Shown here one piece after another: positions 47,405 through 55,941 of a stretch of DNA of 64,000 nucleotides. A program made the position numbers and the translations under genes. A model generated the notes under the pieces. The model did no database searches and was not told where the DNA came from. It saw only the letters and a program-made list of their open reading frames with translations. Origin of the DNA: Wenzhouxiangella marina (GTDB lineage Bacteria > Pseudomonadota > Gammaproteobacteria > Xanthomonadales > Wenzhouxiangellaceae); assembly GCF_001187785.1 (NCBI RefSeq), contig NZ_CP012154.1:862501-926500 (forward strand). The letters are read 5' to 3'. Position 1 is the stretch's first letter; each line of letters begins with the position of its first letter.

Positions 47405-49696
47405 TCAGTTCCCTCTGCCCAGCTGCCACTGCAAGGACATGCCGATCACATGAACGGTTTCGTCGGGGCTGGCTTCGCCGGGCAGGAGGATGTTGGCCAG
47501 CTGGTCGACGGCGACGCCGTCGATGGCCCAGTCGCGGCTGGCGAAGTCCTCGCGCCAGTAGCGCAGACGTCCGATCAGTCGCGGCGTGAAGGTCCAGCTC
47601 GCTTGCAGGGCGAGGGTGCTCAGTCGGGTGCGCAGTTCCGGCAGGGCTTCGGCGCTCAGGGCGGCGCCGACCACGGTGTCGATGGTGCCGCTGGAGCGGG
47701 CTAGGACCCAGTCGGCCTTGAGCTGCAGACGGTCCTGTAGCCAGCGATGTTCGGCGCTGAGGCCGGCGACCCGGGCTCGATCGTCGTGCTCGACCTGCCA
47801 GGCTCGCCCCGGGTCGGCCAGATCGGCTTCGGTGAAGATCGACCCCCGGAAGCTGAAGCCGGACTGCTCGAGGCGCTGACGGTCCCAGCTGGCGAAGGCG
47901 CTGAGTGCGGTGGCCGGGGTGAATTGCCAGCGCAGGTGGCCGTGCAGCTGGTCGACGCGGGCTTCGCGCAGGCCGAACTCACCACCGTGGAAGTCCTGCA
48001 CCCGCCGTGCCGCCTCGAAGCCCAGGGTCCAGGCGCTGGCCGGCTGCAGCTGAAGGGTCGCCGCCAGGCGATGTTCGCGGCGGTCGGCCAGGTGGTACTG
48101 GCGCAGCGTGGGCAGGTTTTCCCAGACCCGGCTCTGCGATTCCAGCCAGGCCGGGTCGTGGCTGGCAATGAAACCGGCACCGCCCTCGTAGGCGGACCCG
48201 CCGCGATCGGACCAGGTCATGCTCAGTGACCCTTCGGCCCGCGGTCCCAGTGTCTGTCGGAGCAGGGCTTCGAGGTCGATCCGCTCGGTTCGCGCGCGCG
48301 CGGTCAGGCTGCGCTCGGTTCGCCTCAGTCGGGCGCCCAGGCGGCTGCGGGTGGTGGAGTTCCAGCGACTGTCGAGTTTCAGACCCAGCGACAGGTCCCG
48401 ATAGTCGTAGGGCAGGTTGAAGCGTGTGGCGCTGGAGACCGGGTCGGGGTCCTGACGCTCGGAATCCCCGCCGATGCCGACCAGGCGCAGGCGTGGCGTG
48501 TGATTGTCGCGGTCGTCGAGACGGCCGCTGGCGCTCCAGCGATGGCGCTCGCCCAGGCGGCCGTTGAGCCGCAGATTGAGCGTGGTGGTATCGACCCGGC
48601 CGTCCAGGCTGGCTCGCGGCAGCGGCTGGGTGATGGACTCGGCCAGTACCGGGTTGGCCGTGTAGGGCAGAAAGGGTTCGTCCTGGCTCATGCGGCCGAC
48701 GCCCAGGTCGGCCAGCAGGTCGACCTGGCCGGGCAGGCGCCAGCGCGTGGCTAGGCGGAGCTGATGGAACTGGTTATCGGGTGGACCGGCGAGCTCGCCG
48801 CGCCCGGTCGGATAGCCCGAGCCTTCGGCCCAGCCGCCGATCGTCGAGAACGGGTTGTCGAAGGCGATGCCCGGCTGGTCGTTGCTGAACAGGGAGGCGT
48901 GGTAGCCGAGCAGCCACTGGCGGCCGGGTCGGCTCCAGCTGGCCTCGGCGTCGACGCTGTGGGTGCGGTAGTCGATCGGCGCCGGCAGGAAGGCGGCGCG
49001 GGGGTTGCCGCCGCTGTTGCCGAACAGTCCGGCCACGGTTCCCAGGCCCTCGCGTCGCTCTTCCCGGACGCCGGCGCTGAGCTGCCAGCCGCGATCGAGC
49101 TGCAGGCGACCGCTCAGGGACCGACGATCGCGGGTCTGATGGGGATCGATCGCCTGCAGGCTGGGCAGCAGCTGGCTGAAGGTGTCGGTGGTGGTGCCGG
49201 CCTGCCAGTCCGGCGGCAGCACCAGGCGGTCCCCGTCGCGGCGATGGATGCTCTGGAGCGGTGCTCGCCGGTCACTGAATCGGCGCTGATCGAACTGCAG
49301 GCGAACGCGGCCGGGCTGGCTCAGGCGGGCCGAGATCAGGCGTTGGCCGCGACCGCTCTCCAGGCTGCCATCGATGATCAGCAGGGCGCTGGTCCAGCCG
49401 TCGTCAGCGCCGGCTGCCGGGCGCCTGAGCCAGTCCAGGCCAAGCAGGCCGAACAGCCCGTCATCGTCCAGGCCCCGGTAGCGCCCGAAGCGCGAATCCT
49501 CGTCGCTGACATGGCCCAGGCCGACTTCGATGATGGCGCTGCCGGTGTCGTCGGCCTGGCCGGCGGGTCGGTCGGCGCCGACGGCCGTTGCCGTGCCGAC
49601 GATCAGGGTGGCGGTCAAGGCCAGCCGGGCAAGCCCTTGGCCCGCTGGGCTTGCGGCGCGTGGGCGGAGGACGATAGGGGTCACGATGCGCATCAT
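47405..49696 (-). CDS. mtrB: MtrB/PioB-family outer-membrane porin for extracellular electron transfer
   Basis: 763 residues from ATG 49696. Signal peptide region LALTATLIVGTATAVGAD. The rest is a large beta-barrel (many RWR/QLSAGVREER-type alternating strands), matching the MtrB/PioB family that sheathes a decaheme cytochrome across the outer membrane. The N-terminal CxxC of Shewanella MtrB is not seen. The decaheme gene stops six bases upstream, and the three genes before it belong to one operon. Ends QWQLGRGN. Confidence 0.9.
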   Translation of the reverse strand: MMRIVTPIVLRPRAASPAGQGLARLALTATLIVGTATAVGADRPAGQADDTGSAIIEVGLGHVSDEDSRFGRYRGLDDDGLFGLLGLDWLRRPAAGADDGWTSALLIIDGSLESGRGQRLISARLSQPGRVRLQFDQRRFSDRRAPLQSIHRRDGDRLVLPPDWQAGTTTDTFSQLLPSLQAIDPHQTRDRRSLSGRLQLDRGWQLSAGVREERREGLGTVAGLFGNSGGNPRAAFLPAPIDYRTHSVDAEASWSRPGRQWLLGYHASLFSNDQPGIAFDNPFSTIGGWAEGSGYPTGRGELAGPPDNQFHQLRLATRWRLPGQVDLLADLGVGRMSQDEPFLPYTANPVLAESITQPLPRASLDGRVDTTTLNLRLNGRLGERHRWSASGRLDDRDNHTPRLRLVGIGGDSERQDPDPVSSATRFNLPYDYRDLSLGLKLDSRWNSTTRSRLGARLRRTERSLTARARTERIDLEALLRQTLGPRAEGSLSMTWSDRGGSAYEGGAGFIASHDPAWLESQSRVWENLPTLRQYHLADRREHRLAATLQLQPASAWTLGFEAARRVQDFHGGEFGLREARVDQLHGHLRWQFTPATALSAFASWDRQRLEQSGFSFRGSIFTEADLADPGRAWQVEHDDRARVAGLSAEHRWLQDRLQLKADWVLARSSGTIDTVVGAALSAEALPELRTRLSTLALQASWTFTPRLIGRLRYWREDFASRDWAIDGVAVDQLANILLPGEASPDETVHVIGMSLQWQLGRGN

Positions 49697-49702
49697 CGCC
49701 AC

Positions 49703-50674
49703 TCAGCGGGTCTGGCCGACGCCGGACGGGTGGTTCGAGCCATGCACCTGGACGTGGCAGTTCATGCAGTCCCGACCCAGTAGCGATTGACTGCCGGACG
49801 GACGCGTTTCCCCCGGCAGGCCGCTGCCGCTGAGCGCCGTCGAGGGATGGAATTGCGCCATGTGGCAGTTCTGGCAGAGAAAGGGCGTGCGCTGGGTCAG
49901 AAGGCCGCGGTGCAGCGCCCCGTGCGGTTCGTGGCACAGGCCGCAGTCTTCCTGCACCGGTTGGTGCTCCCAGAGGAAAGGGCCGCGCTTTTCCGCATGG
50001 CAGTCATAGCAGGTCTCGTTGGCGGTGAAGCGGTGCAGATCCGCCGGTCCGGTGCCGCCGTGCGGGTTGTGACAGTCGCTGCACAGCAGCTGACCCTCGC
50101 GCACGGGGTGGACGAAGGGGCGGTGGATCTCCGCGCGCTGCTCCGTATGACAGCTCAAGCACTGTTCGACCTGCAGGCGCGGGTCCAGGGCGGCATCGCG
50201 AATCGTATGGGCCTGGTGGCAGCTGGCACAGGACAACTCGGATCGATGATGCGGGCTGCCCGACCAGTGGAACAGCGCCGACTCGGCGTGGCAGCTGCTG
50301 CAGACGCGATTCTGCTCATCGGCCGGCGCGGCCGCCGAGCCGCTGAAAACGATGTCCGGATGCGCGCCACCGATCGAGGCCGGCAGGCGCGCGTGTTCGA
50401 GGCTGGCGCCATGGCAGGCGATGCAAGCATCCGAACCGCTGCCGCTCAGGCTGGCGTGCGCGCCGTGCTGAACGTCGAGCAGCGGGTCGTCCGGGCGGCC
50501 ATGGCAGATCAGGCAATTCGCGGTCTCGGCTGACTGCGCGCCGCCGGGTGCAGCGGTTGCCGTGGCGCTGTCCTGGTCCTGACCGGCCAGGTCGGGCAGT
50601 GCGAACAGCAGCAGGCCGACCACGGCCAGCTGGCAGGCGGTCGCGATCCGATGTCCGACCCGGCGCGCCCTCAT
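49703..50674 (-). CDS. mtrA: Decaheme c-type cytochrome, MtrA/PioA family
   Basis: 323 residues from ATG 50674, which overlaps the stop of the b5-like gene (ATGA). Exactly ten CxxCH motifs are present: CLICH, CIACH, CSSCH, CASCH, CLSCH, CSDCH, CYDCH, CGLCH, CQNCH, CMNCH, after a signal-peptide-like start (ATACQLAVVGLLLFALPDL). It carries electrons through the MtrB barrel. A longer frame upstream overlaps the previous genes and is not used. No MtrC-type outer-surface cytochrome follows. Confidence 0.95.
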   Translation of the reverse strand: MRARRVGHRIATACQLAVVGLLLFALPDLAGQDQDSATATAAPGGAQSAETANCLICHGRPDDPLLDVQHGAHASLSGSGSDACIACHGASLEHARLPASIGGAHPDIVFSGSAAAPADEQNRVCSSCHAESALFHWSGSPHHRSELSCASCHQAHTIRDAALDPRLQVEQCLSCHTEQRAEIHRPFVHPVREGQLLCSDCHNPHGGTGPADLHRFTANETCYDCHAEKRGPFLWEHQPVQEDCGLCHEPHGALHRGLLTQRTPFLCQNCHMAQFHPSTALSGSGLPGETRPSGSQSLLGRDCMNCHVQVHGSNHPSGVGQTR

Positions 50675-51039
50675 TCTGCCAGACGCCCGATCCGATAGCG
50701 TTCGGCCAGGGTCCAGGCGGCCTCCGAGTGATCGCGGCCGTAGCCCTTGGTGCGCATGCCTTCGGTGGCTTCCCGGCCGCACCAGGGCGCCAGCACCGTC
50801 GGCGGGGTCGGATGGGCGGGCACGTAGTCGGTGAAGTCGTAGACCACACCCTCGATGGCCATCCAGCAATCGTCCAGGCTCGCGTGCTCGGCCACCTCGG
50901 CGAGGGTGTAGGTCGCTTCGGACGCCGCCGGGTCCGACTCGGCCTCTGTCGACTCGCCGCCGTCCAGTGCGGCCAGTGCCGCGATGGTGCCGGCGCTGGC
51001 CCAGAAGGCGATGAACAGGGCAAAGGTGAGCTTCTTCAT
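50671..51039 (-). CDS. Exported cytochrome b5-like protein
   Basis: 122 residues. An N-terminal signal or anchor (LTFALFIAFWASAGTIAAL) and a b5 domain, YTLAEVAEHASLDDCWMAIEGVVYDFTDYVPAHPTPP, with heme ligands at His of AHPTP and of GRDHSEAAW. The usual HPGG is altered to HPTP. It overlaps both neighbours by four bases and sits between a flavocytochrome and the decaheme MtrA, so a periplasmic relay is its likely job. Confidence 0.88.
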   Translation of the reverse strand: MKKLTFALFIAFWASAGTIAALAALDGGESTEAESDPAASEATYTLAEVAEHASLDDCWMAIEGVVYDFTDYVPAHPTPPTVLAPWCGREATEGMRTKGYGRDHSEAAWTLAERYRIGRLAE

Positions 51040-52349
51040 AGCAGTTCGAACTCCTCGGTGTGGATTCGGGCGCGGTCGATGCCGGCATCGCGCAGATGGG
51101 ATTGGACCAGGTGATTGAGGGGCAGCGGCCCGCAGATCCAGGCCTCGCGTCGGGCCAGATCGGGGACTTGCCGGTTCAGGAACTCGCGGCTGATCGGGCC
51201 TTCGCGATAGAACATGTGGACCACCAGCCGAACGCCCTCGAGGCGCTGGGCCAGGGCTTCGAGTTCGGCCTTGAACAGCATGCGCGTATCGTCCTGCACC
51301 GCGAACACCAGCACGACGTCGACGTCGGCATTCTGACGATCGAGGTGGCGCAAGCGGGCAAGGAAGGGCGTGATGCCGATGCCTCCGGCCACCCAGAGTT
51401 GTGGTTCATGATCCGGTGTCCGCGGGTCGAAGAAACGGCCGTAGGGGCCTTCGATGCTGACTTCGCTGCCGGGTGTGATCGTCTGGATGGCGTGGCTGGC
51501 GTCGCCGAGGTCCTTGATGGCGATGCGCAGCTCGTGCTCCAGCGGCGAGGAGGAGAGCGTGTAGGGGTGTTCCTCGTTGCAGCCGGCGGCCAGGTCCGGA
51601 TCGTGTGGGGTCAGGTAGACGAAATTGCCGGCCTGGTAGCGAAGCCGTCGCTGCAACGGCTTCAGGGTCAGTTCCACCACATTGTTCGAGACCGGCTCGA
51701 CCAGTTCGACGCGGTGACGAAGGCGCGCGCGGCGACGGGAGAACAGAAAGCGCCATAGCAGGCCGGACACCGCCAGCAGCGATAGCCCTCCCCAGATGAC
51801 GAGGTCACTGGAGCCCGGCAGACTGCGGCTGAACAGGGCCGTGTGGACCAGGGCCAGGACGATCGCCGGGCCGGCCAGCGCGTGCACACGCTTCCAGCGC
51901 TCGTAGCGCGGCCGCCCGAAGAAGGCGAAGCTCGGCGCCAGGAAGACCATCATCAGAGCCAGCGCCAGCCATCCGGCCCAGCTCGCCAGATCGCCCAGCG
52001 GCGGGAACAACAGCGCTGCAGCGAATTCGACGCCGAAGGGGCCCCGGGCCAGGGCCAGAAGGATCGGGTGGGCCAGCAGCAGCATCAGGCTGGCCGCGCC
52101 CAGCAGGTGATGCGTATGCCACAGCTTGGTCAGGCCGCCGAAGGGCTGGTCGAAGCCCGGCACCCGCGCGCTCAGCGCACCGGCCAGCAGCAGAAACACC
52201 AGGCCCAGCACGCCGGCGAGTCGTCCGAAGAGGTTGAGCACGGCTGCCGGGCTGGCCAGGTCGGACGTGCCGATGCCGGCGACGAACAACGCCAGGGGCA
52301 GCAACGCCAGTCCCCAGACCCCGGTCCTGGCGGCACGCGCACTGATCAT
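51036..52349 (-). CDS. Ferric-reductase-like flavocytochrome (heme b membrane domain + FAD/NAD reductase)
   Basis: 437 residues from ATG 52349 (GGGAG eight bases upstream). Six membrane segments with paired histidines (LWHTHHLLGAASLMLLLAH, RVHALAGPAIVLALVH) for heme b; then a ferredoxin-reductase module with FAD motif HPYTLSSSP, NAD(P) motif GGIGITPFLARL and a C-terminal CGP. Such proteins move electrons from cytosolic NAD(P)H across the inner membrane. It is the first gene of the operon with b5, MtrA and MtrB. Confidence 0.88.
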   Translation of the reverse strand: MISARAARTGVWGLALLPLALFVAGIGTSDLASPAAVLNLFGRLAGVLGLVFLLLAGALSARVPGFDQPFGGLTKLWHTHHLLGAASLMLLLAHPILLALARGPFGVEFAAALLFPPLGDLASWAGWLALALMMVFLAPSFAFFGRPRYERWKRVHALAGPAIVLALVHTALFSRSLPGSSDLVIWGGLSLLAVSGLLWRFLFSRRRARLRHRVELVEPVSNNVVELTLKPLQRRLRYQAGNFVYLTPHDPDLAAGCNEEHPYTLSSSPLEHELRIAIKDLGDASHAIQTITPGSEVSIEGPYGRFFDPRTPDHEPQLWVAGGIGITPFLARLRHLDRQNADVDVVLVFAVQDDTRMLFKAELEALAQRLEGVRLVVHMFYREGPISREFLNRQVPDLARREAWICGPLPLNHLVQSHLRDAGIDRARIHTEEFELL

Positions 52350-52381
52350 TCGGAAAGACTCCCAAGCTGGCCCCTGCAGGG

Positions 52382-52409
52382 AATATAGCAAATCCCATAT
52401 TCGTTTCAA
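52382..52409 (-). promoter_or_regulatory. Promoter of the electron-transfer operon
   Basis: On the minus strand TTGAAA and TATATT are 16 bases apart (plus-strand 52404-52409 and 52382-52387), about 30 bases before the start codon at 52349. A second TTGACA-like element lies further upstream. No FNR or NsrR site recognised. Confidence 0.65.
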
Positions 52410-52701
52410 CTGATGCAACGCCCGCCACGGGCGACCTTGTCAACCCGAGCCGATCGCCTGCTTGCTCGCCGCTTGCGCCCCCTCCGACACGGCTTCCAGT
52501 TCGCTGGCGGAGCGCACGCCGCCGAAGCCGTCGACCTGCCGGCTTATCGGCTGCAGCGCTGAGGCGTTGCTGGTATGGACAGGGCTCGGAGTCTTCGCGT
52601 CTCGCTGCCCGAAGCTTTCCTGGCCACCCAGCCTTCGCGGGTGGCCAGGCTGCCAGCGGTCTTGATAGGCTGATACTCGAATTCGAAGGATCGAGTCTTG
52701 A
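52410..52701. other. Intergenic region with a strong hairpin
   Basis: Between the electron-transfer operon and the M23-like gene. CCTGGCCACCC (52619-52629) and GGGTGGCCAGG (52639-52649) form a perfect 11-bp stem with a 9-base loop, without a T-run on either side. A minus-strand frame (52440-52727) has a coding-like C-terminal half but no start signal or family. Confidence 0.45.
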
Positions 52702-53331
52702 ATGGAACTCAGCGTGGGCACGCTCATCGGTCAAGCCCTGAAGTATCCGGTTCTGGTGCTCTGCATGGTCGGTGCCATTCCGGCACTGCATGCCGATCCG
52801 ATCGAATCGGTCCTCGCCCATCCGCCGGTGGATGCCATCTTCACCTGCAGCGAGCACTTCGATGGCCAGTTCCAGAGCCTGGGGGATGCCTTGGGCGCCG
52901 ATTGCATCGTCATGCGACTGGAGACCGAGGATGAGCGTACCTGGGTGAGGCCCTATCGAGATCAGGGGCTCGAGAACGAGGACTGGTATGGCTGGCGCCA
53001 GCCCCTGTTCTCGCCTTGCGATTGCACGGTCACGGCGGTGCATATCAACGAGACGACGAATGTGCCGGGCCGGATGACGCCCGGGCGCGCGAGCTCGATC
53101 CGCCTTCAGACCGACAATGGCACGAACTTCGTGCTGGCGCACCTCCGGGAAGTCGAGGTCGAGGTGGGCGATCGTGTCCAGGCCGGCCAGGTGATTGCCC
53201 GAATCGGGAATAACGGCTACAGCCGGAGTCCGCATCTGCATATCGGAGCGTGGCGGGGCGAAACGCCCCTGCAGATCCGCTTCGACCAGCGCAAGATGCG
53301 ACTCCCACCGGAGTTCCGCGAGCAGGACTGA
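52702..53331 (+). CDS. Exported M23-like (LytM-type) protein, possibly inactive
   Basis: 209 residues. Signal peptide ends ALHADP. The C-terminal half has the lysostaphin-like fold: FVLAHLREVEVEVGDRVQAG followed by IGNNGYSRSPHLHIG with the HxH of M23 peptidases. The upstream zinc ligands (His-x3-Asp) are not where expected: the region before PLFSPCDCTVTAV has no such motif. It may therefore be a non-catalytic LytM protein acting as an amidase activator. Start at 52702 with a weak ribosome site. Confidence 0.78.
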   Translation: MELSVGTLIGQALKYPVLVLCMVGAIPALHADPIESVLAHPPVDAIFTCSEHFDGQFQSLGDALGADCIVMRLETEDERTWVRPYRDQGLENEDWYGWRQPLFSPCDCTVTAVHINETTNVPGRMTPGRASSIRLQTDNGTNFVLAHLREVEVEVGDRVQAGQVIARIGNNGYSRSPHLHIGAWRGETPLQIRFDQRKMRLPPEFREQD

Positions 53332-53447
53332 GGTCGAGCTTTCGTCCCTTCCTCCTGCTGCGGTGTGGAGCATCGGGGCGGCTTTGGCCCAGGGATCACT
53401 TCGCGCGGCCATAATGTCTGTTCACTCCCGCCGAGGTTGACTGCCCC

Positions 53448-54119
53448 ATGATCACCGTACATCATCTGGAACACTCCCGCTCGCAGCGCGTGCTGTGGAT
53501 GCTCGAAGAGCTCGGCGCCGAGTACGAAATCAAGCGCTACGAGCGTGATCCGGAGACCCGGCTGGCGCCGCCATCGCTGAAGAAGGTGCATCCGCTCGGC
53601 AAGTCGCCGGTGGTGGTTGACGACGGTCGTGTCGTGGCAGAGTCGGGCACCATCCTCGAGTACCTCGCGCGCAAACACGGCAAGGGCCGCTGGGCACCGG
53701 CGGCGACGTCGGACGCCTACTGGGACTTCAGCTACTGGATGCACTACGCCGAAGGCTCCCTGATGCCGCCGCTGTTGCTGCGCCTGGTCTTCGACATGGT
53801 CAGCACCAGGTCACCCCTGCTCATCAAACCCCTGGCCAAGGGCATCTCCGCCCAGGTCGGCAAGGCCTTCATCAACCCGCAGATCCGCACGCATCTCGAT
53901 TTCGTGGAATCCCACCTCGACGGCCGCGATTGGTTCGTCGGCGACCGGATCAGCGCCGCCGACGTGCAGATGTGCTTCCCCCTGGAAGCCGCCAATGCCC
54001 GTGGTCTGATCGGCGAGCAGCGCCCGAACATCCGCGCCTTCGTCGATCGCTGCCATTCGCGTCCGGCCTATCTTCGAGCGCTGGAAGCGGGTGGGCCCTA
54101 CGACTACGGGCCAGCCTGA
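53448..54119 (+). CDS. Glutathione S-transferase
   Basis: 223 residues. Thioredoxin-like N domain MITVHHLEHSRSQRVLWMLE and the conserved GKSPVVVDDGRVVAESGTIL (cis-Pro and Glu-Ser that bind glutathione), then an all-helical C domain (WFVGDRISAADVQMCFPLEA). The first-domain Ser of HSRSQR is the likely catalytic residue. Probably conjugation or reduction of electrophiles; no biosynthetic neighbours. Confidence 0.93.
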   Translation: MITVHHLEHSRSQRVLWMLEELGAEYEIKRYERDPETRLAPPSLKKVHPLGKSPVVVDDGRVVAESGTILEYLARKHGKGRWAPAATSDAYWDFSYWMHYAEGSLMPPLLLRLVFDMVSTRSPLLIKPLAKGISAQVGKAFINPQIRTHLDFVESHLDGRDWFVGDRISAADVQMCFPLEAANARGLIGEQRPNIRAFVDRCHSRPAYLRALEAGGPYDYGPA

Positions 54120-54207
54120 GCTTCCCCGGGATCGGTCTTCCGGGGTCGGTTCTGGCAGGGGGCCATTCAGGCTTGACCTCGAACGGCCGGCCGCAGAGGA
54201 TGTGCGC

Positions 54208-55287
54208 ATGATTCAGTCGGATGACGACACGCGCTGGCGACTGTTCGAAACGGGCGATGCGCGCTTTCCGTTCCGCCTTGCCCTGGTTCGGTCCGGGCGC
54301 GAGGTGCTGGTCCTTCGCACCCAGTCGAAGTGGCCCGGTCCGGGGAGTCAGGTCTTCTGCCTGCGCGAAAGCGAAGCGCCCGATGCGCTGGGGCCGCCGA
54401 TCGAAGACGTTCGCGTGGCCCATATCCGCCGCTTCGGTCGGAAACTGTCGCTGGTGCTCGATCGCAACCGACAGAAGCGCTGTGATTTTCTCTTTCTCAG
54501 GAAGCCGTACCGCAATCAGCCGGGTGACTACGAGCAGATCTTCTTCCGCACCCAGCAGAGCCTGCGTCAGCACAAGAGCCGGGGGCGCACCAATCTGTTC
54601 GGCGATCGGGAGCTCGAGGTCGTCATCGACGCCAACGAACGCTACCCCTGGAAGTTCGCCAGCGCCGAAACCCGCCGTTCATCGCTGCCGGTCGGCGACT
54701 ATGCCTTGATCCACGACGATCAGACCGTGGCCGTGGTCGAACGCAAGACCTTCGAGAACTTCCTGCGTGATGTCGGCGATCTCCAGATCCTGCACCAGCA
54801 GTTCGCCGAACTGGCGGCTTGGCCGAATGCGGCGGTGGTGATCGAGGCGCAGTACGCGGATTTCATGCAACCCAAGCGAACCGGTGCCTGGTCCGTGACC
54901 CATCTCGGTCGCGTCCTGGCCGAGCTGAGCACCCTGCATGCAAACCTGCCGATGATCTTTGCCGGCAACCGAAAATTCGCCAACCAATGGACTCAGGGCT
55001 TCTTCGAGGCCGTCTCTCGCAAGCTGGCGGAGCCGGCGACGGAAACCATCGCCGAAGTGGCCGGAACGTACAAGCCCGGCCGGCCCAGCGGTGGCGACGA
55101 ACAGCAGCTGCGCTACCTGGTGTTTCAGGAGCTGCCGCCGAGCTTTTCGATCGCCGAACTGCAGGCGCGCATGCCCGATGCGACGAGGGAACGACTGCGC
55201 AGCCTGCTCGGTCGGTTGCGCGACGAAGGGCGGCTGGAGTGCACCGGCCGCGGGCGGGCGGCGCGCTGGCAGCGAGTCGACCCCTGA
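54208..55287 (+). CDS. ERCC4-domain (XPF/Mus81-like) nuclease
   Basis: 359 residues from ATG 54208 (AGAGGA upstream). Middle domain: ELEVVIDANERYPWKF, LPVGDYALI and VVERKTFENFLRD give the ERCC4 active-site pattern (D...ER...GDY...ERK-x-x-x-D). Tail has a basic, winged-helix-like segment (RYLVFQELPPSFSIAELQAR). Eukaryotic and archaeal ERCC4 nucleases cut branched DNA; bacterial copies are less common and their role is not established. The N-terminal ~130 residues are of unknown fold. Confidence 0.88.
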   Translation: MIQSDDDTRWRLFETGDARFPFRLALVRSGREVLVLRTQSKWPGPGSQVFCLRESEAPDALGPPIEDVRVAHIRRFGRKLSLVLDRNRQKRCDFLFLRKPYRNQPGDYEQIFFRTQQSLRQHKSRGRTNLFGDRELEVVIDANERYPWKFASAETRRSSLPVGDYALIHDDQTVAVVERKTFENFLRDVGDLQILHQQFAELAAWPNAAVVIEAQYADFMQPKRTGAWSVTHLGRVLAELSTLHANLPMIFAGNRKFANQWTQGFFEAVSRKLAEPATETIAEVAGTYKPGRPSGGDEQQLRYLVFQELPPSFSIAELQARMPDATRERLRSLLGRLRDEGRLECTGRGRAARWQRVDP

Positions 55288-55371
55288 TGCAGGCCAGGGG
55301 CCGGCGAACCAATGAGGCAATACTTACGGTGGGACTAGAATAGTGGTCGGGCCGTCATCGAAGTCGATATC

Positions 55372-55941
55372 GTGCTGGACGAACCGAAACAACTGACGAA
55401 ACTGGTCCGCAACTGGAGCGCCGGCGACCCGGACGCCCGCGAGTCCTTGATGACCCAGCTGTATGCGCGTCTGCGACGCCTGGCCCGACGGCAGATCGCC
55501 GCCCAGCCGGGCCGCTCCAGTCTGCAGACCACGGCCCTGGTCAACGAGGCCTTCCTGAAGCTCGACGGGGCCGACATCGAGGTCGAGCATCGGCGCCACT
55601 TCTACGCGTTGGTCGCGCGCGTGATGCGCCAGGTGCTGGTCGATCACGCCCGGGCCCTGGCCCGGGAGAAGCGCGGCGGCGATCTGCTGAACGTCACCCT
55701 GGACGAATCCCGAGCCGCCGCGGTTCCGATCGACAGTGAGCTGCTGGACCTCGATCGCTGCCTCGAGCGCCTGGAGCGGCACCACCAGCGCGCCGCCCGG
55801 GCCATCGAGTTGAGCTACTTCGGCGGCTACGATCAGGCCACGGTCGCGGAGCTGATGCAGACCTCGCTTCGTACCGTCGAGCGCGAACTCCGCTTCGGTC
55901 GCGCCTGGCTGAGGAACCAGCTGGAACCGCTGCGCGAATGA
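55372..55941 (+). CDS. ECF-type sigma factor (TIGR02999/Sig-70_X6-like)
   Basis: 189 residues, GTG start at 55372; TAGAAT at 55336-55341 is a likely -10. Region 2 is seen in LYARLRRLARRQIA and FLKLDGADIEVEHRRHFYALVARVMR, region 4 in LSYFGGYDQATVAELMQTSLRTVERELRF. This branch is common next to Ser/Thr kinases. It overlaps the kinase gene (ATGA), so sigma factor and kinase are made together; regulation by phosphorylation is plausible but unproven. Confidence 0.9.
   Translation: MLDEPKQLTKLVRNWSAGDPDARESLMTQLYARLRRLARRQIAAQPGRSSLQTTALVNEAFLKLDGADIEVEHRRHFYALVARVMRQVLVDHARALAREKRGGDLLNVTLDESRAAAVPIDSELLDLDRCLERLERHHQRAARAIELSYFGGYDQATVAELMQTSLRTVERELRFGRAWLRNQLEPLRE

Noticed and set aside
52440-52727. 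Minus-strand frame with a coding-like end (SASELEAVSEGAQAASKQAI)
   Set aside because: No start signal or family, it overlaps the beginning of the M23-like gene, and the strong hairpin lies inside it.
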